DNA of 64,000 nucleotides from UBA5239 sp040391785. GTDB taxonomy: Bacteria > Verrucomicrobiota > Lentisphaeria > Victivallales > Victivallaceae. The notes under the pieces are model-generated. The model was not told where the DNA came from and did not search any database. It saw nothing but the letters and a program-made list of their open reading frames with translations. The position numbers and the translations under genes are program-made. The stretch spans positions 1 to 64,000 of the forward strand of contig JBEBXH010000010.1 in the NCBI GenBank assembly GCA_040391785.1, given 5' to 3'. Shown here piece by piece: positions 26,161-34,191 of the stretch. Within the stretch, counting starts at the first letter, position 1, and each line of letters begins with the position of its first letter.

Positions 26161-26872
26161 TTGCGATCTCCTCCTGCAAAAGACAAGCAATAGTCTTGTC
26201 GTCACTATGTTTGGGCACGGGCCAGTTCTCAAGCATTTTTCTTGTATCGCGCGCGGAGGAGATCGTTGCGCGATTAACAGCACGCATGGCAAATTCACGG
26301 ATAAATCCATCCGTATCCTCCAAATCATCTGAAACCCCATCAGTACAAAGCACGATCGCACGACAAGATTCTTCTTGTAACCCAAGAAACCGCCATTCTT
26401 TGTTTGCGGTATTTTCCGAAAGCGCTGACGTAAGATTGGAGAATCCGGTCGTTTTGTCTTCGGCAAGCGACAGGACAATGCCATCGGTCTTTAAAATGGC
26501 AATCAACCCATCACCGAGCATTCCCACTCTGATTATACCATCGGCAAGACGAAAAGCAAACAGGCAGGTAGCCGAACAATCACGAGGCTCAAGCGGAGCA
26601 ACCAGGGAAAGCCAGTTGAGTTTGATCCGATCGGCTAGGAAGGAGTCTGTTATTTCGTTTTTGCCACGGCAAGAATGAACGGTATAAGTCACCGCGCGAC
26701 AGGCGGCATGGCTCCCGAAATCGGAAAACCGCTTCGAGCCAAGACCATCAGAGACGATAACGCAGTCCCCCCAAGTACAGTGAAACGTTGTCCACGCATC
26801 CTGATTCGGTTTGCCTGTACCGATATGGCCGGGGCCGATGACACTCGCCCCAAAACTCTTCCAGCTCTTCAT
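26153..26872 (-). CDS. PP2C-family Ser/Thr phosphatase (TerY-P triad)
   Basis: 239 residues from ATG 26872, which overlaps the upstream VWA stop (ATGA). PP2C metal-binding motifs are complete: PNQDAW (D25), IVSDGLGSKRFSD (D42), MLGDG, CTDGVSDDL and SDDKTIACLL. It should remove phosphates placed by the adjacent kinase. It overlaps the kinase gene by 8 bp. Length is normal for a stand-alone PP2C of this triad. Confidence 0.9.
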   Translation of the reverse strand: MKSWKSFGASVIGPGHIGTGKPNQDAWTTFHCTWGDCVIVSDGLGSKRFSDFGSHAACRAVTYTVHSCRGKNEITDSFLADRIKLNWLSLVAPLEPRDCSATCLFAFRLADGIIRVGMLGDGLIAILKTDGIVLSLAEDKTTGFSNLTSALSENTANKEWRFLGLQEESCRAIVLCTDGVSDDLEDTDGFIREFAMRAVNRATISSARDTRKMLENWPVPKHSDDKTIACLLQEEIANE

Positions 26873-27336
26873 TCTGTACCTCCTTCCAGCCATCCATCTA
26901 ACGCAGCAAACAAATTTTCAGAGGTGAATACATCAATTCCTTTTAGTTGCGGGTTGGTATCAACACCAGCCTTGATGATACGGAGTGTACCGGGTTGGAG
27001 GTTTTCCTTCCAGCGTTTCAAGGCTTTCGCATCATTCTGGGCCCAGAACCCATCCGTGAAGAGTAGAATTTTGCCCTTGGGGAATTCTCCGAAAAAGGAG
27101 ATTAATGCCTTTGCGTTTGCCGTTCCTTCACATATCAACATTTCCGAGGGAAATTCGTCATCCGGAATCCACTCGGTGATCCGAGCTTCATTGCTCCAGG
27201 AGATCAATTTCAAATCCGCATATCCGTGCCCGAGGCGGAAATACTGTTCCACCGCCCGTACCATACCGCGTACAATCAAGTGTTTTGCACCTTCCGACAT
27301 ACTGCCGGATGTATCACAAATTAAATGAAGAATCAT
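26869..27336 (-). CDS. TerY-like VWA protein (TerY-P triad)
   Basis: 155 residues from ATG 27336, which overlaps the FtsK stop (ATGA). The MIDAS motif DTSGS is at the very start (MILHLICDTSGSM), and ILLFTDG carries the later Asp. The protein is a bare VWA domain, shorter than its two paralogues at 32609 and 33391 and without their tails. VWA domains bind a metal and act as protein adaptors; in TerY-P systems they connect the kinase and phosphatase to the effector. Confidence 0.85.
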   Translation of the reverse strand: MILHLICDTSGSMSEGAKHLIVRGMVRAVEQYFRLGHGYADLKLISWSNEARITEWIPDDEFPSEMLICEGTANAKALISFFGEFPKGKILLFTDGFWAQNDAKALKRWKENLQPGTLRIIKAGVDTNPQLKGIDVFTSENLFAALDGWLEGGTE

Positions 27337-30300
27337 ATATCCGTCTCCGTTATGGCAATGAATGGACGGAACCAATGGTTTTCATTCGTCATACGGTTAA
27401 CGAACACCGCCCGGTTGGGTTTCTCGATTCCTTTGAATTTGCCGATGCTGCTGTAGACGAGTGCCCCGGCATCATCTTCATTCATGCAAAAGGCCACACG
27501 CAATTCGAAGAGATTGAGCAGTTCTTTACACGAAGAGACACTCCGACGCCAGCTTTCGATGAACGCGAAGACGAATGTCCCTTTTCGGGAGCCCTCATCA
27601 GCGATACGCTTCAGAAGATCGGCCGGTGCCGACGGTTCACCCTGCTTCGGCGTCCTGAATGTCTGAACAGGATGCAACATCTTTTCAGTATCAAGGCCAT
27701 CGATAATCAGCGCAACGCGGCGGCTGCCGATGTGGTCCAGAATATCCTGCAAAGGCAGCGAGTCAATATCGTCAAACGCTTTAAAACGTCCGCTCAACGC
27801 TTGGACTGCATCCACGAAACTGTCGCCAGGCACGACTCCCCGCCCATTGAAATAAACGATTTCCTCAAAATCATTTCCGGAAAAAGATAAACAGGTGAGA
27901 AGTGTGGAGAGCAAACCATCATGAATCACATCACTATAACCGCTGAAGAGCACATTGCATGCATGGCGCCGGATCAGAGGGATGGACAGCACATCAGCAG
28001 TAAATGTCAGCCGTTCTCCCATGAAAAGCACGTCCGCCCATCCGTAGGCAGACTGGAACTCGCCGAATATCGGTCTGGCCGGCAGGTTAGCCCCGTTGAA
28101 TATTCGTGTTTTGCTGGCCGTACCACGCTTTCCCGCCCGCTCCGACATCTTGGCAAGATGATGACCGCAAAACGCACTTTCTGCCAGAGGGATCAGAAAT
28201 TTGACATTGCCGGATTTCGCGCCGTTGGCATTATTGATGATGCCTTCCGGCGGGCTTTTGAGCTCCGCTGCCGCCCAATTATTACTGCTGAGAATCATGG
28301 CAGAGTCCTCTTGTCCACAGGCCAATGCGATGCGGCAGCCCAATTGAGAGATCAATGCTCCCAGCGACAGCGCATTGATTCCCTTCAGGGTCTGCGTAGC
28401 CAGAAGGACATGAATGCCGAAAGAGCGTCCCTGCTTGAGAAGCTGCATGAGCAGCTTCTCCGCGTTTTCCGCAACCTGCCGCTCCTCGGCGAATAAAACT
28501 TGAAATTCATCGATGACCAGGAGAACACGCGGCAATCGCTTGCCATGTATTCTCCGGTATTCCGCAAAATCACGGACACCTTCTATTTTGAAAAGCTGCG
28601 CCCGGTTTTCCAATTCATTCACCAGGTGTTGCAACACCGTCACGCCATATTCTGAATCGCTCTCCGTCGCGACCAACCGTGCATGGGGAAGCGGTGGATT
28701 CGCATAGACCGTGAACTCCGTTGACTCCTTATAATCCAGGAGATAGAGATCAACTTCTTGCGGCGCATATTTCTCACTCAGCGAATGAATCATCACATGT
28801 AGAAGGTTGGACTTGCCGGTACCGGTCTTGCCCGCCAAGAGAGCGTGATGCTCGGCACCTGTCGAACCAAGCGTCAGCGATACGATTTCTCCAGAAGACG
28901 TAAAGCCGACAGGGATGTCGAATCCGCCGATGGTCGTAGCGCCTTTTGCATAGTTTCTCCAAAGGTCCGGCAAGTTTTTTTTGAACCGCCTTGCTTCGGC
29001 ATAACGTGCAGCAAGAGCCGATAGAAATTTATCCAGTACCTCATGCCGCGGCCACTCCTCCGGTTGATACAAAAATGATAATCCGTTTTCAGAATTGTCC
29101 ATGACATGCAAAAGTGCATCAAGCCGTTGAGTCGAGCTTTTCAACGAAGCGCGAAATTTTTCATATCTCTTCTCTTCAATGCGTTGACTATCGACAGCGA
29201 CAATAGGCAGTACCCCACAATGCGGTCCGTTTTCAGTCAATCGCTCGAGATACCACAAGCTTTTATCCGAAAGCTGCCCGGGAACATCGAAAAGCAACAC
29301 GACTTTGTACGGTAACTGGTTATCGGGATTTACCGCATTGAACTCATTCCAGTTGGATACTCTCCCTTTGAACCGGTGTTGGATCAGATCTTCGATTTCA
29401 TCCGTCAACTTGCAAAGCATGAACTCAATTTCCTCCGCACGGGTAAACACACGTTGCTGCGGAACCAGCTGTTCCACATTCAGGAGCGGCAGAAATGGCG
29501 CGGCAGACTGTCCCTGCTTCAAAGGATCAATCAGAGTTAATTCAAGCCGCCCCGGCGGAATAGCCTGCAGCAACCGCAGCAACAGATGATGTGCCAAGCG
29601 TTGTTGGACGGCATTGTCTTCCGGCAAAATAAGAGCACGCTCAAATGGAAATGGAACAATATGCGGAACCAAACAATGAAATTTCTGGAATGAAACCTGT
29701 CGCGAACCAAGAAGAAGCCCATCGGGCATTTCCTGGACCGTATGCGGGTTGTCTTTATCTAAATCAACGAAAACGGGTTGCTGCCGGTGAATCCGTGCCA
29801 GCCCCGGTGTGATTTCGGCTGATGTTTTTTCCCATGCGGAAGAAGCGAATGTCAACAGTTTGGTTTTTCGCATCTTCCGGCGGCTTTCTGCTTCCGTACG
29901 CTTGTTTTCCAGAGCCAAAGCCTTTTCATCGGCATATTCGGCTGATTTCTTAAATGCGGCGAGTTTGCGGCGAATTTCAGCCAATGCTGCTTGAAGAATT
30001 TTTGTCTTGGAATCCGCTTGCAGTCTGGCTGATTCGAATTCTTGTTTGGTTTTTTCCAACGCAAATTTTTCTTTTTTCTGATTGTCAAGATCGCATTTCA
30101 ACATATAACGTTGAGCCTTGTCCTCGTCCTGACAAAAAAAATAATAAATCCTTTCTATAAGGCAACGGTTTTGTATTTGCCGTTCAAGATTTACTTTCTT
30201 CTGTCTTTTTTCTTGAACAGTCGTATCGATAGCGGTAATTCCCTGATTTAGTCTGGCAATTTCATCTTCAAGCTTTGAGATATCAGCTTCGATTTTTTCA

Positions 30301-30515
30301 GCTTGCTGACGTAATTCTTTTTCTTGCAACAATCCGATTTGAGAATGTCCGCAACACTTCACCGATTCTCCACGGATATTGGAGAGGGCCTGGTCAATCC
30401 GTTCGTAGGCATCATCAAATTCCCGGCCAATGAGCACGAGACCATGTTGATAATCAGCAACAACTCTATCCAGTTTGGCGACAGAATCCTGAAAATATCC
30501 GTTTATGTTGTTCAT
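27333..30515 (-). CDS. FtsK/SpoIIIE-type ATPase with N-terminal coiled coil
   Basis: 1060 residues. Residues 60-220 are a coiled coil; an FtsK-like domain follows with Walker A AGKTGTGKSN (K568) and Walker B VLLVIDEF. A second, degenerate ATPase-like domain is at the C-terminus (NVLFSGYSDVIHDGLL, VALIIDGLD). This resembles EccC-type T7SS motors in having tandem domains, one decayed, but lacks their membrane helices. Next to a WXG100-like gene it could move a protein or DNA. Start ATG 30515 overlaps the upstream TAA (TAATG). Confidence 0.85.
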   Translation of the reverse strand: MNNINGYFQDSVAKLDRVVADYQHGLVLIGREFDDAYERIDQALSNIRGESVKCCGHSQIGLLQEKELRQQAEKIEADISKLEDEIARLNQGITAIDTTVQEKRQKKVNLERQIQNRCLIERIYYFFCQDEDKAQRYMLKCDLDNQKKEKFALEKTKQEFESARLQADSKTKILQAALAEIRRKLAAFKKSAEYADEKALALENKRTEAESRRKMRKTKLLTFASSAWEKTSAEITPGLARIHRQQPVFVDLDKDNPHTVQEMPDGLLLGSRQVSFQKFHCLVPHIVPFPFERALILPEDNAVQQRLAHHLLLRLLQAIPPGRLELTLIDPLKQGQSAAPFLPLLNVEQLVPQQRVFTRAEEIEFMLCKLTDEIEDLIQHRFKGRVSNWNEFNAVNPDNQLPYKVVLLFDVPGQLSDKSLWYLERLTENGPHCGVLPIVAVDSQRIEEKRYEKFRASLKSSTQRLDALLHVMDNSENGLSFLYQPEEWPRHEVLDKFLSALAARYAEARRFKKNLPDLWRNYAKGATTIGGFDIPVGFTSSGEIVSLTLGSTGAEHHALLAGKTGTGKSNLLHVMIHSLSEKYAPQEVDLYLLDYKESTEFTVYANPPLPHARLVATESDSEYGVTVLQHLVNELENRAQLFKIEGVRDFAEYRRIHGKRLPRVLLVIDEFQVLFAEERQVAENAEKLLMQLLKQGRSFGIHVLLATQTLKGINALSLGALISQLGCRIALACGQEDSAMILSSNNWAAAELKSPPEGIINNANGAKSGNVKFLIPLAESAFCGHHLAKMSERAGKRGTASKTRIFNGANLPARPIFGEFQSAYGWADVLFMGERLTFTADVLSIPLIRRHACNVLFSGYSDVIHDGLLSTLLTCLSFSGNDFEEIVYFNGRGVVPGDSFVDAVQALSGRFKAFDDIDSLPLQDILDHIGSRRVALIIDGLDTEKMLHPVQTFRTPKQGEPSAPADLLKRIADEGSRKGTFVFAFIESWRRSVSSCKELLNLFELRVAFCMNEDDAGALVYSSIGKFKGIEKPNRAVFVNRMTNENHWFRPFIAITETDI

Positions 30516-30742
30516 TATCTGGAATCCCCCTTCAAACTGAATGACCGCGCCTCCTCCAAGACCTGCTCGATGTTCAAAGACTGGCGTTGAAACTCTTCAT
30601 GAAACGAGCGAAGCAAACCGACTTCACAATGAATCGGGTCAAGAACTTCGGCGACAATGGATGCGCCGAACGCATCATTCACGCTACTGCAGAAGGTTTC
30701 CGCACACCGTTCCGCCATTCCGAATACGTCGTCAAACATCAT
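30515..30742 (-). CDS. Small hypothetical protein (75 aa)
   Basis: Starts MMFDDVFG (ATG 30742, or 30739, after AGGAGG). Helical; SFHEEFQRQSLNIEQVLEEARSF at the end could be a helix pair. Overlaps the upstream gene's stop and the FtsK start by 1 bp, so it is translated within the operon. It might be a small ESX-like helical partner of the ATPase, but lacks a clear W-x-G; function unknown. Confidence 0.6.
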   Translation of the reverse strand: MMFDDVFGMAERCAETFCSSVNDAFGASIVAEVLDPIHCEVGLLRSFHEEFQRQSLNIEQVLEEARSFSLKGDSR

Positions 30743-31064
30743 CCCCCTCCTTCTCGTCAAATGGAAGCTGAAGAACCATCGTATCCGATGTCAGATCTGG
30801 AAAAATCGAAAAAACAACCTTGCCCGGCAACAAATAGTCGGATTGGAATTCCGGGTTTCTAATTCGGATTCCGGTCAGAATTTTTTGCCATTCTTCCTCA
30901 GAAAGATCCATCGAGTAAAACCCGTTCGTCAAAGGCAGCAGTTTTTCCGTGGCTGCGTCCATGCCGTCCATATCCCCGGAATCTACCGCGCCGCGAAGTA
31001 TATCAACCTCGGCACGGACACTGGCCAAGTCATCAGGCGGAATTACCGCGAGTCGTATTTTCAT
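30732..31064 (-). CDS. Hypothetical protein (110 aa)
   Basis: Not recognised. Starts MKIRLAVIPPDDLASVRAEV; a helical first half with an acidic SGDMDGMDAATEKLLP stretch, then LSEEEWQKILTGI and a beta-rich end (GKVVFSIFPDL, TMVLQLPFDEKE). ATG 31064 overlaps the preceding stop by 4 bp. Position after a putative toxin-like nuclease makes an immunity or chaperone role possible; this is a guess from order only. Confidence 0.6.
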   Translation of the reverse strand: MKIRLAVIPPDDLASVRAEVDILRGAVDSGDMDGMDAATEKLLPLTNGFYSMDLSEEEWQKILTGIRIRNPEFQSDYLLPGKVVFSIFPDLTSDTMVLQLPFDEKEGDDV

Positions 31065-32326
31065 TTTTGAACCTCCTCCGTGCTTCCATGTATGAATTCA
31101 AGACATGATTGATCGATGTCATTTTTGTGCGGCAGCATACCGACCATCGGTGAGCCTGCATCACGTAGTCTCTTGCGCAATTCCTTTTCTTGCTCCGGCG
31201 ATAAGTCATGGATATCCCGTGAACACAACGTGCAATGCGCGTCCGCCTGTTTATGTCCTTCTGCCTGGAATACCATGTGCGCCGTCTGGGCGTAGAGGTA
31301 AGACGCTTTGCCGCATTTCACCTCAAATGCAATCGAACCGCCAACTGGCGCCCCCATCACCTCACCACGACCGAGAATGACCGGAACCCGCAAGTCCGTC
31401 ACCAGCAAATCCGTCTTCGTATATCTGCCGCCATCTCCCACAAAAGTTCGCCCCTGCGTTTCGATTTTTCCACCTAATGGAGCAAGCGCGTATCGTGCCA
31501 TTTGTTCCGCAAATGCACCGCTCAGATGTATGCGTGCACGACGATTAACCATGTTGCGTTCGGCATCGCCCTTTGCTGTCGCCCATTGAGTCCGGTATTT
31601 GTCAACCAGATTGCGATAAGCAGGGTTGCGATCATGGAGATATTCCTGTAACAAACGCCGTTGTTCAACGGAAAGATTCATGCGATCACGGAGAATATCC
31701 GGTGTTATCGGTTTTCCCGGTTCAGGACGCCAATGCAGCCACGAATGAAATTGCGCGGCGGCCGGATTGGTCGCGAGATAAGCCTCCAGCGCATGCAGCG
31801 CGGCAGTCAGGCGAGTTTTTCCTGTTTCAATGGCATTGCATATTGCATTCATGCGCAATGTACACTCCAACTGAGCCTGTTCCGGCATTCCTTCCGCCAT
31901 CACCAATGCCTGTTGCGCGCAATCAACGCGTTGTTCCATTTGTTGGCGGTCTTCCGCCGCTTGTTCCAGTGCGGCTTGCGCATCTGCAACATCAACTCGC
32001 GAATCTGTGACATCGCTCTCTTCGCAGGAGCAGTCGGGTCGGTTGCCATCTTCGTCGGAAGGTTGCGCTTCACAGGCCGACAATGCAGACTCAGCAGCTC
32101 CCAACACATCTTCGGCCGATTCCAAATTCTGTTGTGCCTCCTGCTCAACCAGACAAGTACTTTCCAGCATACTCCTGCTGTTCTGAGCCTCTTCCCGTGC
32201 CTCCGTACATTTATTCACGGCCATGGCAATTTGTTCTTGACATGCAGACTTCACGGCTTCGTCGACGGACTCAAGTCCGCGTACGAGGTCTTCCAGATTC
32301 TCCACTTGTCCAATTGAAACCTGCAT
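31061..32326 (-). CDS. Coiled-coil protein with restriction-endonuclease-like C-terminus
   Basis: 421 residues from ATG 32326 (MQVSIGQVENLEDLV); the frame opens further upstream over the WXG gene and that part is ignored. Residues 1-185 form a long, Cys-containing helical coiled coil like the LXG/ESX-type heads of T7SS substrates. The C-terminal ~150 residues show a PD-(D/E)XK pattern: AFAEQMARY (E274), KTDLLVTD (D306) and IAFEVKCGK (E335, K337), plus CTLC. This is the layout of a polymorphic toxin with a nuclease tip. It is 13 bp downstream of the WXG100-like gene, supporting a shared export or assembly route. Confidence 0.65.
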   Translation of the reverse strand: MQVSIGQVENLEDLVRGLESVDEAVKSACQEQIAMAVNKCTEAREEAQNSRSMLESTCLVEQEAQQNLESAEDVLGAAESALSACEAQPSDEDGNRPDCSCEESDVTDSRVDVADAQAALEQAAEDRQQMEQRVDCAQQALVMAEGMPEQAQLECTLRMNAICNAIETGKTRLTAALHALEAYLATNPAAAQFHSWLHWRPEPGKPITPDILRDRMNLSVEQRRLLQEYLHDRNPAYRNLVDKYRTQWATAKGDAERNMVNRRARIHLSGAFAEQMARYALAPLGGKIETQGRTFVGDGGRYTKTDLLVTDLRVPVILGRGEVMGAPVGGSIAFEVKCGKASYLYAQTAHMVFQAEGHKQADAHCTLCSRDIHDLSPEQEKELRKRLRDAGSPMVGMLPHKNDIDQSCLEFIHGSTEEVQK

Positions 32327-32339
32327 TATGATAATTTCC

Positions 32340-32609
32340 CTAACTTTGCAGATAGTCGCGCAGCCGCGCCGCAAGCGCGAGCAAATACGGAATCTGCTCC
32401 GATGTATTTGAATCAAACTGCCTCAACTGTTGGACGAGCACATTGTACTCTTCCTCAAATTGGGCCCGCTTCTCGTCTTGCCACGTGTCGCCAAGCGCCG
32501 CAAATGCGTTACTGAGACTGCCGGTTGCGTCGTTGAGCGAATCGATAAACTGTTGCAGAGAATGAGCAAAACGCTCCAGCTCTTCGGGATCTCCAATTGC
32601 CTGTGCCAT
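32340..32609 (-). CDS. WXG100-like small helical protein (89 aa)
   Basis: A helical hairpin protein of WXG100 size, starting MAQAIGDPEELERFAHSL. The turn reads LGDTWQDEKRAQFEEEY, with W-Q-D in place of W-x-G, as in many Gram-negative members. WXG100 proteins are partners or substrates of FtsK-type T7SS motors, and the motor gene lies in the same operon. The ATG overlaps the upstream TAA (TAATG). No EccB, EccD or other membrane component is nearby, so secretion is uncertain. Confidence 0.75.
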   Translation of the reverse strand: MAQAIGDPEELERFAHSLQQFIDSLNDATGSLSNAFAALGDTWQDEKRAQFEEEYNVLVQQLRQFDSNTSEQIPYLLALAARLRDYLQS

Positions 32610-33391
32610 TACCAATACCCCTCCTCTGTTTCGGTCGGATCAGATTGCATCGATATAGGGATACCATTGGGACTTTGCGACCTGCTGCGGGTGGTCACCG
32701 ACATTGTAACCTTGCGGAAAAACTCATGTATCTTGTCTGCATCTGCCGCATGAAACGTAGTGTTCCGAATCGCAGTCCCATTCACTTCCGCCAAAACAGG
32801 GGTTTGGGAAATGAAATTGTCAAGAACTTGCCCGCCTGAATTCTCTCCGATACCCATTGCCATAAAGAAACATTTGGACGAACGGCCTTCATGAATCAAA
32901 GATTCCAATGCCCGTTTCCAGTTATCCGTCGGTTGACCATCCGAAACCAACACCAATGTGGGGCGGAAGGCTCGGGAAGGGACGACGTCCTTATCCTCAA
33001 TCAGTTTTTTTACAATTTTGAATGCTTCCCCCATTGCCGTGTTTCCATCAGCCGTCATATCCACCCATTTTACAGATGAAGCTGCTGTCAATGGAAGATG
33101 TTGCATGGCGCTATTTCCGAAGACAATGATCGAAACAAGGAACTGAGTCTCCTGCCTTTCTTCAATAACGAACGAATCGATCATCTGCTTGACCGCCTCA
33201 TTAAGGATCTGAATTTTCGATGTTCCACCCTCGACCAATTCCCAGGTCTGCCCGTCGTCCATATATGTATTCCCTGTCCGGCGGACATTTTCAGTATCCA
33301 TGATTTCATTCATCGAACCACTGACGTCCAATAAAAGAAAGACGGGCAACGGTTTTGCTTTCGGTACTGTGAATTTACTTACATCGAACAT
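32609..33391 (-). CDS. TerY-like VWA protein, paralogue 2
   Basis: 260 residues from ATG 33391 (TAATG overlap with the upstream gene). MFDVSKFTVPKAKPLP leads into the MIDAS motif LLLDVSGSM; DGNTAMG and LVSDGQPTDNW complete it. It has an insert after DVSGSM (about 25 residues) that its twin lacks. The tail after the VWA fold is low-complexity and ends ETEEGYW, as in the twin. TerY-like proteins act as metal-dependent adaptors in stress and conflict systems. Confidence 0.9.
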   Translation of the reverse strand: MFDVSKFTVPKAKPLPVFLLLDVSGSMNEIMDTENVRRTGNTYMDDGQTWELVEGGTSKIQILNEAVKQMIDSFVIEERQETQFLVSIIVFGNSAMQHLPLTAASSVKWVDMTADGNTAMGEAFKIVKKLIEDKDVVPSRAFRPTLVLVSDGQPTDNWKRALESLIHEGRSSKCFFMAMGIGENSGGQVLDNFISQTPVLAEVNGTAIRNTTFHAADADKIHEFFRKVTMSVTTRSRSQSPNGIPISMQSDPTETEEGYW

Positions 33392-34137
33392 TACCAATAT
33401 CCTTCGTCAGATTGTTCATCTGCTTCATTTGTGGTAGACTGCGCTGCAACAGGCGAAGATTTTGGTTTTTCCGTCCGCACTTCAATCGTAGTCGGCTTGG
33501 CTTCAATGTCATCCGGCTCCGGCACAATATTTGGATTCTGTGATTGCGTGCGCATTGTGACTGACATGGTGACAAATTTGAAGAACTCCCGTAGCTGCTT
33601 GGCTCCTTCGGCATAAAAGAGTGGATTATTGGTACCTTCAACGAATTTACCGAGCACTTTTTCATCCGCATCGGCCCCGATAGCCATTGCCATACGGTCA
33701 CATTTGGAAGAGCGTCCTCCGATGATGAAATCATTTAGCGGCTGCTGCCAATTATCGGTCGGCTGTCCGTCCGAAACCAAAACCACCGTCGGTCGATAAG
33801 CTCGAGACGGTATGGTATCCTTGTCCTCGATCATCGCCTTTGCCATTCTGAGTGCGGTACCGAGCGGCGTCCCGCCGGATGCCGACAAATTGTGCAATTG
33901 GAGACTTCCAGCATTGATCAGCGTCTGATGCAGTTTTACGTCCTCCCCAAAGGTAATGACCGCGACATGGATTTCAGTCTCGCCATTCTCTGTATCACGA
34001 AATGTTGCCAACATATCCTTGACAGCCTCATTGAGACTTCGGATTTTCTCACCACACATACTTCCACTGACATCCAGAAGCAGGACAACAGGCAACGGCT
34101 TTGCCTTGGGCGCTGTAAATTTTGAAGCATCAAACAT
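33391..34137 (-). CDS. TerY-like VWA protein, paralogue 1
   Basis: 248 residues; MFDASKFTAPKAKPLP, then LLLDVSGSMCGEK, SGGTPLG and LVSDGQPTDNW form the MIDAS site. The C-terminal ~50 residues are an acidic/Pro linker ending SDEGYW. First gene after the sigma-54 promoter, with TAGGAGGAA before ATG 34137. The near-identical start and end of the two paralogues points to a tandem duplication in which both termini were kept for partner contacts. Confidence 0.9.
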   Translation of the reverse strand: MFDASKFTAPKAKPLPVVLLLDVSGSMCGEKIRSLNEAVKDMLATFRDTENGETEIHVAVITFGEDVKLHQTLINAGSLQLHNLSASGGTPLGTALRMAKAMIEDKDTIPSRAYRPTVVLVSDGQPTDNWQQPLNDFIIGGRSSKCDRMAMAIGADADEKVLGKFVEGTNNPLFYAEGAKQLREFFKFVTMSVTMRTQSQNPNIVPEPDDIEAKPTTIEVRTEKPKSSPVAAQSTTNEADEQSDEGYW

Positions 34138-34171
34138 AATCGTTCCTCCTAAAAATTAATTGAATTTGTAT

Positions 34172-34190
34172 AAGCAGAGTTTATGCCAAC
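34172..34190 (-). promoter_or_regulatory. Sigma-54 promoter of the 15-gene operon
   Basis: Minus strand GTTGGCATAAACTCTGCTT: GG at 34187-34186 and GC at 34175-34174 are separated by exactly 10 nt, with TTGGCA and TGCT matching the -24/-12 consensus. It begins just after the stop of the sigma-54 activator gene and about 35 bp upstream of the first VWA start, leaving room for its ribosome site. The activator itself would be transcribed separately. Confidence 0.8.
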
Positions 34191-34191
34191 T

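Noticed and set aside
26161..26484. N-terminal extension of the kinase frame
   Set aside because: It runs antiparallel in sense to nothing but overlaps the PP2C gene in another frame, is of odd composition and lacks a ribosome site; ATG 26160 has GGAGGAG.
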